DNA of 64,000 bases. Origin: Archivesica marissinica (Eukaryota; Mollusca; Bivalvia; Venerida; Vesicomyidae). Shown one piece after another: positions 43,476 through 54,655 of the stretch. Under the pieces are notes generated by a model. That model ran no database searches. It was not told the DNA's origin and saw nothing but the letters and a program-made list of their open reading frames with translations. Both the position numbers and the translations under genes were made by a program. Position 1 is the first letter of the stretch. Every line of letters begins with the position of its first letter. The stretch is taken from contig CM026395.1 of the NCBI GenBank assembly GCA_014843695.1, forward strand, positions 43,882,396 through 43,946,395, written 5' to 3'.

Positions 43476-43612
43476 CAGGGAAATTATTGCCTCTCAAGTA
43501 CTAATATAAATATGTAGCACATCGGTGTCCAATCTGTTACATATAGTACACATCAAACCATACCTCTATGGAACAGACATGAGTCCAATAAATTATTACA
43601 TACTACACATGT

Positions 43613-43893
43613 ACGGATCAGTGGTCAAGTATTTAACACGCTGTAATCCGGGGCTCGCAGGTTCGATCCCTCGCTATACCATACTAAAATGACGCATATC
43701 TAGTATTTCAGATGAGACTATAAACCGAGATCTCGTGTCGGTGCTTTACACCGTGCATGAAAAAGAACCAGAATCGACTCTAGAATAGGATCTCTGTCAG
43801 TATCATTACACTATCCTCCAAAATCTAAAATGAATCTCGTCAGGAGGAGTCGCTCATATGGTAGCGACGATAAATAAACGTAAAACACACACA
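43613..43893 (+). mobile_element. SINE B abutting the exon 4 splice donor
   Basis: tacggatcagtggtcaagta head, decayed, core gatctcgtgtcggtgcttta, tail cgataaataaacgtaaaaca then cacacatatac. The tail ends four or five bases from the SDR exon 4 donor, oriented opposite to the gene. Confidence 0.85.
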
Positions 43894-43898
43894 TATAC

Positions 43899-44002
43899 CT
43901 TTGCTAGGCCTATCAAGGCGGATTTAACAGCACTGTACGGAGCTTTCCCAGGAGCACTAATCAACCCCATCTGTGAGGAAGTTTGAACTATTCTCCCCCA
44001 AC
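43899..44002 (-). CDS. HBDH-like SDR exon 4 (catalytic Ser, Tyr, Lys)
   Basis: Completes Gly136, then WGRIVQTSSQMGLISAPGKA and PYSAVKSALIGLAK (137-170). Ser145, Tyr158 and Lys162 are spaced exactly as in HBDH (142, 155, 159), and Lys155 matches substrate ligand Lys152. Met147 stands where His144 binds substrate. Acceptor ataacag, donor GTATAT supplied partly by the SINE tail. Confidence 0.93.
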
Positions 44003-44318
44003 CTGTTATTGGCAAATAATCAATAAATTATACCGAGTTCATGTGCATGATTGTATAACATAGTGATATGGTTATGTGACAACATGCATATATAGATTTC
44101 TTTAATTTATATCTTGACGAGTTCTGATCTTAATATTTCGATTTATGATGAAATTAAAAAATCACCGAGAGTTCGTGATTTTATTGGAAAATGCATGAGA
44201 CTCAAGGCGAAACCATGAGACTTGACAGGTACGATTCTAAGATGGTACAACAGTTGCAGGGACTAGATATTGGTTGATATCATCTTGTATCGTGCAGTAG
44301 TGTGGTTACATTGTGTGG

Positions 44319-44485
44319 TTTATACAAATTTAGTTTAGCTCGATTGCGAAACAAGTTCTTACATATATTAATCACTCTCGAGACCTCATTCCATCGCCAC
44401 AAGGGAGAGAGAAGATACAACGTGGAAATGAAATGCATTGCCTAATGGCACAATCGTAACGGCTCAGCGGGGTTCGAACTCCCGA
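44319..44485 (-). mobile_element. SINE C, truncated
   Basis: Tail and body present (cgattgcgaaacaagttctt, cctaatggcacaatcgtaac, gttcgaactcccg); the tRNA head is cut off. In SDR intron 3. Confidence 0.8.
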
Positions 44486-44704
44486 AGAAAACCGAATACC
44501 TTAGGCAATGTAAGGTTGATTATATATGTGTTCAAGTACATTAACATGTCAAACCATGTTGGATTTGGTGACGTGTGAAATATTGGTTATGTAACGAATT
44601 TAGTTGCTTGCATGATAAACATCCTTTCTAAAAAATATAATAGTCATAGTAATAAGGAAAATGACTTCAAAATCAAAACCTAACTAGAAACATGCTTACT
44701 ATAC

Positions 44705-44827
44705 CTTTCTTCTTCATGAACGGGACAAAGAAGCGTATTAGCAGAAATGAAGCTGTCAGATGGATAGCCACCATTTTGTGCCATTCATCAATCGGGTACT
44801 CGTCTATGTTACATACGTGTTGAACCC
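44705..44827 (-). CDS. HBDH-like SDR exon 3 (substrate loop; Asn-to-His change)
   Basis: Completes Gly95, then VQHVCNIDEYPIDEW, HKMVAIHLTASFLLIRFF, VPFMKKK (96-135), leaving phase 1. Gln97 matches substrate ligand Gln94. In the I-x-L-S helix the family's catalytic Asn (114 in P. fragi) is His117, codon CAT. Acceptor tgttttacag, donor GTATAG. The 84-bp array begins about 25 bp upstream of the acceptor. Confidence 0.92.
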
Positions 44828-44854
44828 CTGTAAAACATTAAAGCTTGAGTAACC

Positions 44855-47800
44855 CTTTCCCTCATAAAAGCACCTCTTGTCGCCATTACCAATACGATAT
44901 ACATTGACAATGTAGTAGCCAAACCAATGTTTATAAACCCTTTCCCTCATAGAAGCACCTCTTGAGGCCACTACCAATACGATATACATTAACCATTCCC
45001 CTCATAGAAGCACCCCTTGACGCCATTACCAATACGATATATATTAACCCTTTCCCTCATAGAAGCACCTCTTGAGGCCACTACCAATACGATATACATT
45101 AACCATTCCCCTCATAGAAGCACCCCTTGACGCCATTACCAATACGATATATATTAACCCTTTCCCTCATAGAAGCACCTCTTGAGGCCATTACCAACAC
45201 GATATACATTGACAATATGGTAGCAAAACCAATGTTAATGAACCCTTTCCCTCATAGAAGCACCTCTTGACGCCATTACCAATACAATATATATTAGTTT
45301 ATACAAATTTATTTTAGCTCGATTGCGAAACAAGTTATTTCAACTTATATAAATCACTCTCGAGACCTCATTCCTGATGGAATCCATCGCCACGAGGGAG
45401 AGAGAAGAGGCAACGTGGAATATAAATGCCTTGCCTAAGGGCACAATCGTAACAGCTCCAGTGGGGCTCGAACTCCGGACCGTTCGCACCTAAAGCGAAC
45501 GCGCATCCACTGCGCTATCACGACTTCCGATATACATTGACAATGTAGTAGCAAAACCAATGTTCATAAACCATTTCCCTCATAGAAGCACCTCTTGACG
45601 CCATTACCAATACGACATACATTGACAATGTACTAGCCGAACCAATGTCCATTAACCCTATCCCTCATAAAAGCACCTCTTGTCGCCATTACCAATACGA
45701 CATACATTGACAATGTAGTAGCCAAATCAATGTTCATAACCATTTCCCTCACAGAAGCACCTCTTGACGCCATTACCAATACGACATACATTGACAATGT
45801 AGTAGCCAAACCAATGTTCATAACCCTTTCCCTCATAGAAGCACCTCTTGACGCCATTACCAATACGACATACATTGACAATGTAGTAGCCAAACCAATG
45901 TTCATAACCCTTTCCCTCATAGAAGCACCTCTTGACGCCATTACCAATACGACATACATTGACAATGTAGTAGCCGAACCAATGTTCATAACCCTGTCCC
46001 TCATAGAAGCACCTCTTGACGCCATTACCAATACGACATACATTGACAATGTAGTAGCCAAACCAATGTTCATAACCCTTTCCCTCATAGAAGCACCTAT
46101 TGACGCCATTACCAATACGACATACATTGACAATGTAGTAGCAAAACCAATGTTCATAACCCTTTCCCTCATAGAAGCACCTCTTGACGCCATTACCAAT
46201 ACGACATACATTGACAATGTAGTAGCCAAACCAATGTTCATAACCCTTTCCCTCATAGAAGCACCTCTTGACGCCATTACCAATACGACATACATTGACA
46301 ATGTAGTAGCCAAACCAATGTTCATAACCCTTTCCCTCATAGAAGCACCTCTTGACGCCATTACAAATACGACATACATTGACAATGTAGTAGCCGAACC
46401 AATGTTCATAACCCTGTCCCTCATAGAAGCACCCCTCGACGCCATTACCAATACGACATACATTGACAATGTAGTAGCCAAACCAATGTTCATAACCCTT
46501 TCCCTCATAGAAGCACCTATTGACGCCATTACCAATACGATATGCATTGACAATGTAGTAGCAAAACCAATGTTCATAACCCTTTCCCTCATAGAAGCAC
46601 CTCTTGACGCCATTACCAATACGACATACATTGACAATGTAGTAGCCAAACCAATGTTCATAACCCTTTCCCTCATAGAAGTACCCCTCGACGCCATTAC
46701 CAATACGACATACATTGACAATGTAGTAGCCAAACCAATGTTCATAACCCTTTCCCTCATAGAAGCACCTCTTGACGCCATTACCAATACGACATACATT
46801 GACTATGTAGTAGCCAAACCAATGTTCATAACCATTTCCCTCATAGAAGCATCCCTCGACGCCATTACCAATACGACATACATTGACAATGTAGTAGCCA
46901 AACCAATGTTCATAAACCCTTTCCCTCATAGAAGCACCTCTTGACGCCATTATCAATAGAATATACATTGACAATGTAGTAGCCAAACCAATGTTCATAA
47001 CCCTTTCCCTCATAGAAGCACCTCTTGACGCCATTACCAATACGACATACATTGACAATATAGTAGCCAAACCAATGTTCATAACCCTTTCCCTCATAGA
47101 AGCACCCCTCGACGCCATTACCAATACGACATACATTGACAATGTAGTAGCCAAACCAATGTTCATAACCCTTTCCCTCATAGAAGCACCTCTTGACGCC
47201 ATTACCAATACGATATGCATTGATAATGTAGTAGCAAAACCAATGTTCATAACCCTTTCCCTCATAGAAGCACCTATTGACGCCATTACCAATACGATAT
47301 GCATTGATAATGTAGTAGCAAAACCAATGTTCATAACCCTTTCCCTCATAGAAGCACCTCTTGACGCCATTACCAATACGACATACATTGACAATGTAGT
47401 AGCCAAACCAATGTTGATAACCCTTTCCCTCATAGAAGCACCTATTGACGCCATTACCAATACGACATACATTGACAATATAGTAGCCAGACCAATTTTC
47501 ATAACCCTTTCCCTCATAGAAGCACCTCTTGACGCAATTACCAATACGACATACATTGACAATGTAGTAGCCAAACCAATGTTCATAACCCTTTCCCTCA
47601 TAGAAGCACCTCTTGACGCCATTACCAATACGACATACATTGACTATGTAGTAGCCAAACCAATGTTCATAACCATTTCCCTCATAGAAGCATCCCTCGA
47701 CGCGACGCCATTACCAATACGACATACATTGACAATGTAGTAGCCAAACCTATGTTCATAAACCCTTTCCCTCATAGAAGCACCTCTTGACGCCATTGCC

Positions 47801-48772
47801 AATACGATATACATTGACAATGTAGTAGCCAAACCAATGTTCATAAACCTTTCCCTCATAGAAGCACCTCTTGACGCCATTACCAGTACGACATACATTG
47901 ACAATGTAGTAGCCAAACCAATGTTCATAACCCTTTCCCTCATAGAAGCACCTCTTGACGCCATTACCAATACGACATACATTGACAATGTAGTAGCCAA
48001 ACCAATGTTCATAAACCCTTTCCCTCATAGAAGCACCTCTTGACGCCATTACCAATACGATATACATTGACAATGTAGTAGCCAAACCAATATTCATAAA
48101 CCCTTTCCCTCATAGAAGCACCTCTTGACGCCATTACCAATAGGATATACATTGACAATGTAGTAGCCAAACCAATGTTCATTAACCCTATCCCTCATAG
48201 AAGCACCTATTGACGCCATTACCAATACGACATACATTGACAATGTAGTAGCCAAACCAATGTTCATAACCCTTTCACTCATAGAAGCACCTCTTGACTC
48301 CATTACCAATACGACATACATTGACAATGTAGTAGCCAAACCAATGTTCATAACCCTTTCCCTCATAGAAGCACCTCTTGACGCCATTACCAATACGACA
48401 TACATTGACAATGTAGTAGCCAAACCAATGTTCATAACCCTTTCCCTCATAGAAGTACCCCTCGACGCCATTACCAATACGACATACATTGACAATGTAG
48501 TAGCCAAACCAATGTTCATAACCCTTTCCCTCATAGAAGCACCTCTTGACGCCATTACCAATACGACATACATTGACAATGTAGTAGCCAAACCAATGTT
48601 CATAACCCTTTCCCTCATATAAGTACCCCTCGACGCCATTACCAATACGACATACATTGACAATGTAGTAGCCAAACCAATGTTCATAACCCTTTCCCTC
48701 ATAGAAGCACCTCTTGACGCCATTACCAATATGATATACATTGACAATGTAGTAGCCAAACCAATGTTCATA
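44855..48772. repeat. 84-bp array, about 45 units, in SDR intron 2
   Basis: Unit accctttccctcatagaagc + acctcttgacgccattacca + atacgacatacattgacaat + gtagtagccaaaccaatgtt + cata. The left end (44855-45290) has shortened units of about 64 bp. 84 bp is 28 codons, so most frames stay open: 404 codons on plus and 637 on minus. Identical repeats in two overlapping minus frames argue against a protein. Confidence 0.95.
45295..45526 (-). mobile_element. SINE C inserted in the 84-bp array
   Basis: Full reverse copy (ttagctcgattgcgaaacaa to cactgcgctatcacgacttc) interrupting one array unit. Confidence 0.9.
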
Positions 48773-48825
48773 CTAAATGTAGTCCCAGTAATATCTATGG
48801 AGGTGGGATAGATATGGCGACTACT

Positions 48826-48990
48826 CTATGAAGGAATTGGTTAAGCTTACAACGGTTGCGAAACACGTTCAAGCAACTGATATTAATTACACTCGCTGGC
48901 ACCAATTGACTTGTACATGTGTCTTTCCTATGAGAGGGTACCGGAGTACCTCGAGAATATTATCCGCTCTGATCTGGTGCCCCTCGTACA
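48826..48990 (-). mobile_element. Decayed SINE A at the border of the 31-bp array
   Basis: cggttgcgaaacacgttcaa, ctgatattaattacactcgctggc, ggtaccggagtacctcgag and cgctctgatctggtgccc follow the order of the reversed family A body; its last part flows into the 31-bp array. Confidence 0.6.
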
Positions 48991-50020
48991 TTCACCGCTA
49001 TAATCAAGTACATCTCGTACATTCACCGCTCTGATCAAGTACATCTCGTACACTCACCGCTCTAATCATGTGCATCGCGTACATTCACCGCTCTAATCAA
49101 GTACATCTCGTACACTCTCCGCTCTAATCAAGTACATCTCGTACACTCACCGCTCTAATCAAGTACATCTCGTACACTCTCCGCTCTAATCATGTACATC
49201 TCGTACACACACCGCTCTGATCAAGTGCATCTCGTACACTCACCGCTCTAATTATGTGCATCTCGTACACTCTCCGCTCTGATCAAGTGCATCTCGTACA
49301 CTCACCGCTCTAATTATGTGCATCTCGTACACTCTCCGCTCTAATCAAGTACATCTCGTACACACACCGCTCTGATCAATTGCATCTCGTACACTCACCG
49401 CTCTGATCAAGTGCATCTCGTACACTCACCGCTATAATCATGTACATCTCGTACACTCACCGCTCTAATTATGTGCATCTCGTACACTCTCCGCTCTAAT
49501 CAAGTGCATCTCGTACACTCTCCGCTCTAATCATGTACATCTCGTACACTGACCGCTCTAATCATGTGCATCTCGTACACTCTCCGCTCTAATCATGTAC
49601 ATCTCGTACACTCTCCGCTCTAATCAAGTGCATCTCGTACACTCACCGCTCTAATCATGTACATCTCGTACACTCACCGTTCTAATCATGTACATCTCGT
49701 ACACTCACCGCTCTAATCATGTGCATCTCGTACACTCTCCGCTCTAATCATGTGCAGCTCGTACACTCACCGCTCTAATCAAGTACATCTCGTACACTCA
49801 CAGCTCTAATCAAGTACATATCGTACACTCTCCGCTCTGATCAAGTGCATCTCGTACATACACCGCTCTAATCAAGTACATCTCGTACACCCACCGCTCT
49901 AATCAAGTACATCGCGTACACTCACCGCTCTAATCAAGTACATCTCGTACACTCACAGCTCTAATCAAGTACATCTCGTACACTCTCCGCTCTGATCAAG
50001 TGCATCTCGTACACTCACCT
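48985..50020. repeat. 31-bp array, about 33 units
   Basis: Unit cgctctaatcaagtacatct + cgtacactcac, with aag/atg and aca/tct variants. In SDR intron 2, ending about 185 bp before exon 2. Confidence 0.95.
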
Positions 50021-50205
50021 TTTACACTATTTAATGACATTCCTTACAGATGTTTTATTAACCCAACAAATAAGTTACCTTCATAAACCCGTAATATTTA
50101 TTGTTGTTATTATTATTGAGAATAATGTTTGATTGGTTTTTTGATACAGTGTTTGGATAGTAGACACACACCAGCACATGGGGTCAATTTGTTGCATACG
50201 TTTAC

Positions 50206-50330
50206 CTGCGTTGTTAATCAAAATGTCAATTCCAGATGGATAAAGGTTGATGACGTCATCGCACAAGCTTGCTATCTCGTCTTCTTTTGTTAAGTCTCCG
50301 ACCACGAAATAACATCTGCCTTGATAATTT
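50206..50330 (-). CDS. HBDH-like SDR exon 2
   Basis: Completes Lys53, then NYQGRCYFVVGDLTKEDE, IASLCDDVINLYPSGIDI, LINNA (54-94), leaving phase 1 at donor GTAAAC. The D-L-T motif (adenine binding) and I-D-I-L-I-N-N-A-G strand are textbook classical-SDR features. The frame extends beyond the donor into intron by chance. Confidence 0.93.
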
Positions 50331-51392
50331 CTGCAAATGATGTCATGAACATTATATACGGTATCCTATTGCCATACAATATACATGTAGCCCAGGCTTA
50401 GTTTATCTGTTTGTAGAATATATTATATTATGTAGTATTCATGTACTGCAAGCAATGCTCTCTTATCTGTATATGTACGGTAGCTGTTCCTTCTCTTCTA
50501 TGGCGGTTACCTATGTGTGTCCAGTCTATTGTGTTCTCTACTTGTTGTGTAACGTCATGTATTTATGTCTGAGTGATAGTACGGGAGAATGGCGTATGAT
50601 AGGTCAACTAACCAATCCACGGTTAACCCCAACTAAACCCGTTTTACCGCCCTGATAACATTCCGCGCACTTGTGAGAAGGAAGTAGTTAGAGATACCTC
50701 AACCAACTCGTTAAACAGATCTACCTCGGATCTATTTATCTATTTACACATTAATCATTGTCGATTCTGGTAAGACCCGTTTATTGGCTATATTAGTATT
50801 TGGAGAATTTGATATTTATGTGATAGTGGAGTTATGTTCCGCGTGGATTAGGTTTTAGTATATGTGTGTATATCTGTGATATTATTATATTGCAGGTCTC
50901 CTTGTTTCATTATATATACATGCTATATAAAGGATAGAACAAACCTCGTTTCGGGTTGCTATATATATCGTTCCCCGAAGTCACCGGTTACATACACATT
51001 TAAAGTAACACAACAGAACGGTCAGATTTTTAAAAAATCCCAAAAACAAATAAACACAAATGTTCACTGCTTCTCAATGGCATTGACATGCATCTTTTTG
51101 ATTACATTTTAGCAGTATTATGTGTGCTTGTTATTGCGAAAATAACAGAACACTGTGTGCTTACTGTAGCATAATATATGCGACCTCGCCACTGTAGGTT
51201 CGAATCCCACTGGGGTGTCGATTTATTTTATGTGAGGAAACTGGCTTGCAGGGGTCGATCGTCACAGTCATCCCGAATATCCTGTGTTCCTGAAATACAA
51301 CCCAACACATTCCTCAACAAAAAATACCGGAAAGACGTCATATGACGTAAGCAGTTGGTGCGAGACACATGCATATGAAACAGTGTGTGTGT
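50331..51392. other. Intron 1 spacer
   Basis: Includes a small fragment (51183-51225: cgacctcgccactgtaggtt, cgaatcccactggggtgtcg) resembling SINE E. Otherwise nothing recognised. Confidence 0.45.
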
Positions 51393-51676
51393 TTTGCGTT
51401 AATTTATCGTCGCTACCGGTTGCCCATATGAGCGACGCCTCTTGAAGATATTAGTCATTTTAGATTTTTGGAGAATAGTGCAATGATACAGACAGAGACC
51501 CATTCCAGAGTATCCTCTGGTTCTTTTACGTGCACGGTGTACAGTACCGACGCGAAACCTCGGTTTAATGTCCCATCTGAAAGACTATTAATTTTATTAG
51601 GGTCAGACGGGGGGATCGAACGTGCGATCCCTGGATTACCAGTCCAGCGTGTTACCACTGGACTACAGATCCGTCT
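51393..51676 (-). mobile_element. SINE B, full length with 12-bp target duplication
   Basis: atatgaaacagt occurs at 51373-51384 and 51679-51690, bracketing the element. Complete head (ccactggactacagatccgt reversed), core and tail. In SDR intron 1, same strand as the gene. Confidence 0.93.
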
Positions 51677-51704
51677 GTATATGAAACAGTAAAACTAATC
51701 TTAC

Positions 51705-51862
51705 TTCTTAAATTCTTCAAGTATTTCAGCAATCACCGTCTCTTCTCCGAGTCCAGTTAGAACAACGTCACATCCGGATGCGGCAAGGCGGCGCGCTATT
51801 CCCAATCCTATTCCGCTTGTAGAACCAGTTATAAGAGCCACACGTCGTTGTTCCACTGACAT
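51705..51862 (-). CDS. HBDH-like SDR exon 1 (start, NAD-binding motif)
   Basis: ATG at 51862 begins MSVEQRRVALITGSTSGIGL; residues 1-52 plus two bases, donor GTAAGA. TGSTSGIG is the dinucleotide-binding glycine motif. The start fits the family length, and the upstream sequence is not open. No mitochondrial presequence. Confidence 0.92.
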
Positions 51863-52073
51863 TCTATATATTGGAAAATAAAAGTATTTTAGCTTAATAA
51901 TATTTCATGTTTCAATTATTTACGGCAACAAGCTTGTAGCCTAAGTTATATAACGATTGGGTGATCAAGTACTAGTAGCGATCTAAAAGATGCATACGTT
52001 AACGAATATAAGAAGCAGAATGATAAAGCGTGACCCCTGTACTCACTCTATGTTGGTGCTTGTAGCCTAATCT
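51863..52073. promoter_or_regulatory. 5' flank of the SDR gene
   Basis: AT-rich; no clear TATA or initiator can be supported. An untranslated upstream exon cannot be excluded. Confidence 0.3.
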
Positions 52074-52191
52074 ATGGCCGGGCTGCGTATACCAATAATA
52101 GTATACATCAAACATATTCACACATCAACGAATGGCCGGGCTGCGTATACCAATAATAGTATACATCAAACATATTCACACATCAACGAAT
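52074..52191. repeat. 58-bp tandem duplication
   Basis: Two identical copies of atggccgggctgcgtatacc...cacatcaacga. Confidence 0.95.
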
Positions 52192-52193
52192 GA

Positions 52194-52448
52194 GACGCCC
52201 CATGCTGCGTACTTGGTGATCCGCCCCATGCTGCGTACTTGGTGAACCGCCCCATGCTGCGTACTTGGTGACCCGCCCCATGCTGCGTACTTGGTGATCC
52301 GCCCCATGCTGCGTACTTGGTGATCCGCCCATGCTGCGTACTTGGTGATCCGCCCCATGCTGCGTACTTGGTGACCCGCCTCATGTTGCGTACTTGGTGA
52401 CCCGCCCCATGCTGCGTACTTGGTGACCCGCCCCATGCTGCGTACATA
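52194..52448. repeat. 26-bp array, about 10 units
   Basis: Unit ccgccccatgctgcgtactt + ggtgat/ac. Shares ggctgcgta with the preceding duplication, which may be its seed. Confidence 0.95.
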
Positions 52449-52827
52449 GAGTGACTCATGTGGCCGGGCTGACCATTCAAATCTATTATTATATATTACT
52501 ATTGCAAACAACTTTAGTCACCTTAGTGTATATCTTTATTTCTGTCTCCACTATGTACAGTACATACATTTAAATTTATATTATAACACATACATTGCAC
52601 ATAGCCATTCTACAAATGAGAATTATAAGAGACAATAGTATATTACAATAACCATTTGTTACGTGTGTTTGGTACAATGTCGGTAATTTAATGTGTCTGT
52701 CTGCATTACGTTATTCAAACACAATTACGAGCTGTCGGTTTTTTAAAACAAACAAATGATAGAAACTATTACAAATCCAATATACATGTATTATCAGACT
52801 TCAGAATAATTTATTTAACATCAATTT
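52449..52827. other. No gene recognised
   Basis: AT-rich spacer. Confidence 0.4.
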
Positions 52828-52975
52828 CATCATCAGCAGCAGCAGCAGCAGCATCCATCAGCGTCATTTGTTGTCATCATCATCATCATCATCACCACCA
52901 CCACCATCACAATCCTCATCATCATCATCATCATCATCGGCGTCGTCGTCGTCGTTTGTCGTCGTCATCGTCATT
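52828..52975. repeat. Compound trinucleotide repeat
   Basis: Runs of CAG, CAT, CAC, CAT and CGT(GTC) in succession, with four interruptions. Confidence 0.92.
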
Positions 52976-53092
52976 ACAAAACACAATGGAGGTACACAAC
53001 TTTATTAAATCATTTATTAAATGTATTCTCTTTTATGCTATTTTCTAATACGAACTTGTGATTGTACCGTTACTTCCCTGAGCTCACTACTA

Positions 53093-53981
53093 ACCCATCT
53101 CCCATGTCCATCTCTCCCATCTCCCGCGTCCGTCTCTCCCATCTCCCGTGTCCGTCTCTCCCATCTCCCGCGCCCGTCTCTCCCATCTCCCATGTCCGTC
53201 TCTCCCATGTCCGTCTCTTCCATCTCCCGTGTCCGTCTCTCCCATATCCCATGTCCGTCTCTTCCATCTCCCGTGTCCGTCTCTCCCATCTATCACGTCC
53301 GTCTCTCCCATCTCCCGAGTCCGTATCTCCCATCTCCCGTGCCCGTCTCTCCCATCTCCCGTGTCCGTCTTTCCCATCTCCCCTGTCCGTCTCTCCCATC
53401 TCCCGTGTCCGTCTTTCCCATCTCCCCTGTCCGTCTCTCCCATCTCCCGTGTCCGTCTTTCCCATCTCCAGTGTCAGTCTCTCCCAACTCCCGTGTCCGT
53501 CTCTCCCATATCCCGTGTCCGTCTCTCCCATCTCCCGTGCCCGTCTCTCCCATCTCCCGTGTCCGTTTCTCCCATCTCCCGTGTCCGTCTCTCCCATCTC
53601 CCGTGTCCGACTCTCCCATCTCCCGTGTCCGTCTCTTCCATCTCCCGTCTCTTCCGTGTCCGTCTCTCCCATCTCCCGTATGTCCGTCTCTCCCATCTCC
53701 TGTGTCCGTCTCTCCCATCTCCCGTGTCCGTCTCTCCCATATCCAGTGTCCGTCTCTCCCATCTCCCGTGTCCGTCTCTCCCATCTCCCGTCTCTCCCCT
53801 GTCCGTCTCTCCCATCTCCCGTGTCCTCTCCAATCTCCCATGTCCGTCTCTCCCATCACCCATGTCCGTCTCTCCCATCTCCAGTGTCCGTCTCTCCCAT
53901 CTCCCGTGTGTCCGTCTCTCCCATCTCCCGTGCCCGTCTCTCCCATCTCCCGTGTCAGTCTCTCCCATCTCCCGCTACAAA
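53093..53981. repeat. 22-bp polypyrimidine array, about 41 units
   Basis: Unit gtccgtctctcccatctccc + gt. Nearly pure C/T on the plus strand. Unit length is not a multiple of three, so all frames are traversed and six long spurious open frames appear. Confidence 0.95.
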
Positions 53982-54251
53982 ATTAAAAGAACTGTGGTGT
54001 ATTTTAGTATATTAAATTTACGAGCCCCGAGTTACTGAAACACGAGTACACTCGTGAAATTGGCTCTATTCCGTTATTGCTCATTAAATTTTAGTAGCAT
54101 TTTACAAACTTTGACAACTAGTTTCGCTTTTAGTCAACCAATCGCATATCACTGTGTTCAAATATCAACTTGTAAGATTTATACGGAAAGTACACCTATT
54201 TTTAAAACTACAAAAAATCTGTTGATTGAACAATATCTATATCATTTACCG

Positions 54252-54655
54252 GTGGCGAAAACGAACACACGTGACGACAACGAACACGCGTAAAGACAAC
54301 GAACACGCGTGACGACAACGAACACGCGTGACGACAACGAACACGCGTGGCGACAACGAACACGAGTGACGACAACGAACACACGTGGTGGCGACAACGA
54401 ACACACGTGGTGGTGACAACGAACACGCGTGACGACAACGAACACGCGTGACGACAACGAACACGCGTGACGACAACGAACACACGCGGCCACAACGAAC
54501 ACGCGTGACGACAACGAGCACGCGTGACGACGACAACGAACACGAGTGAGGACAACGAACACGCGTGACGACAACGAACACGCGTGACGACACTGAACAC
54601 GCGTGACGACACCGAACACGCGTGGCGACAACGAACACGTGTGACGACAACGAAC
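54252..54655. repeat. 19-bp CpG-rich array, about 21 units
   Basis: Unit gaacacgcgtgacgacaac, with ACGCGT palindromes in most units. Confidence 0.95.

Larger units (their letters stand above)
30039..51862 (-). other. Gene model: bacterial-type D-3-hydroxybutyrate dehydrogenase-like SDR, eight exons, complete
   Basis: Exons (minus strand order) 51862-51705, 50330-50206, 44827-44705, 44002-43899, 42920-42848, 41190-41129, 39617-39564 and 30131-30039 sum to 792 nt and encode 263 residues. All introns are GT-AG and phases agree (2, 1, 1, 0, 1, 0, 0). The family oxidises (R)-3-hydroxybutyrate to acetoacetate with NAD+; usual length is 255-260. Signatures: TGSTSGIG (12-19), NNAG (92-95), Ser145, Tyr158-x3-Lys162, CPG (187-189), IDGG near the end. 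Gln97, Lys155 and Gln199 match the substrate-carboxylate ligands described for the Pseudomonas fragi enzyme (94, 152, 196). His117 replaces the catalytic Asn114, and Met147 replaces His144. No targeting peptide is visible, so the product is probably cytosolic. Alternatives: another SDR of the same clade with different substrate. Confidence 0.9.

Noticed and set aside
45633..48771. Open frames of up to 637 codons on both strands
   Set aside because: They lie wholly in the 84-bp array; several overlapping frames are open at once and the units show no protein-like constraint.
50455..50655. 66-codon Cys/Tyr-rich plus frame in SDR intron 1
   Set aside because: Antisense to an intron, no similarity recognised, composition typical of AT-rich non-coding DNA.
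53021..54038. Six long Ser/Pro- or Gly/Asp/Arg-rich frames
   Set aside because: Produced by the 22-bp polypyrimidine array, whose three frames lack stops on both strands.
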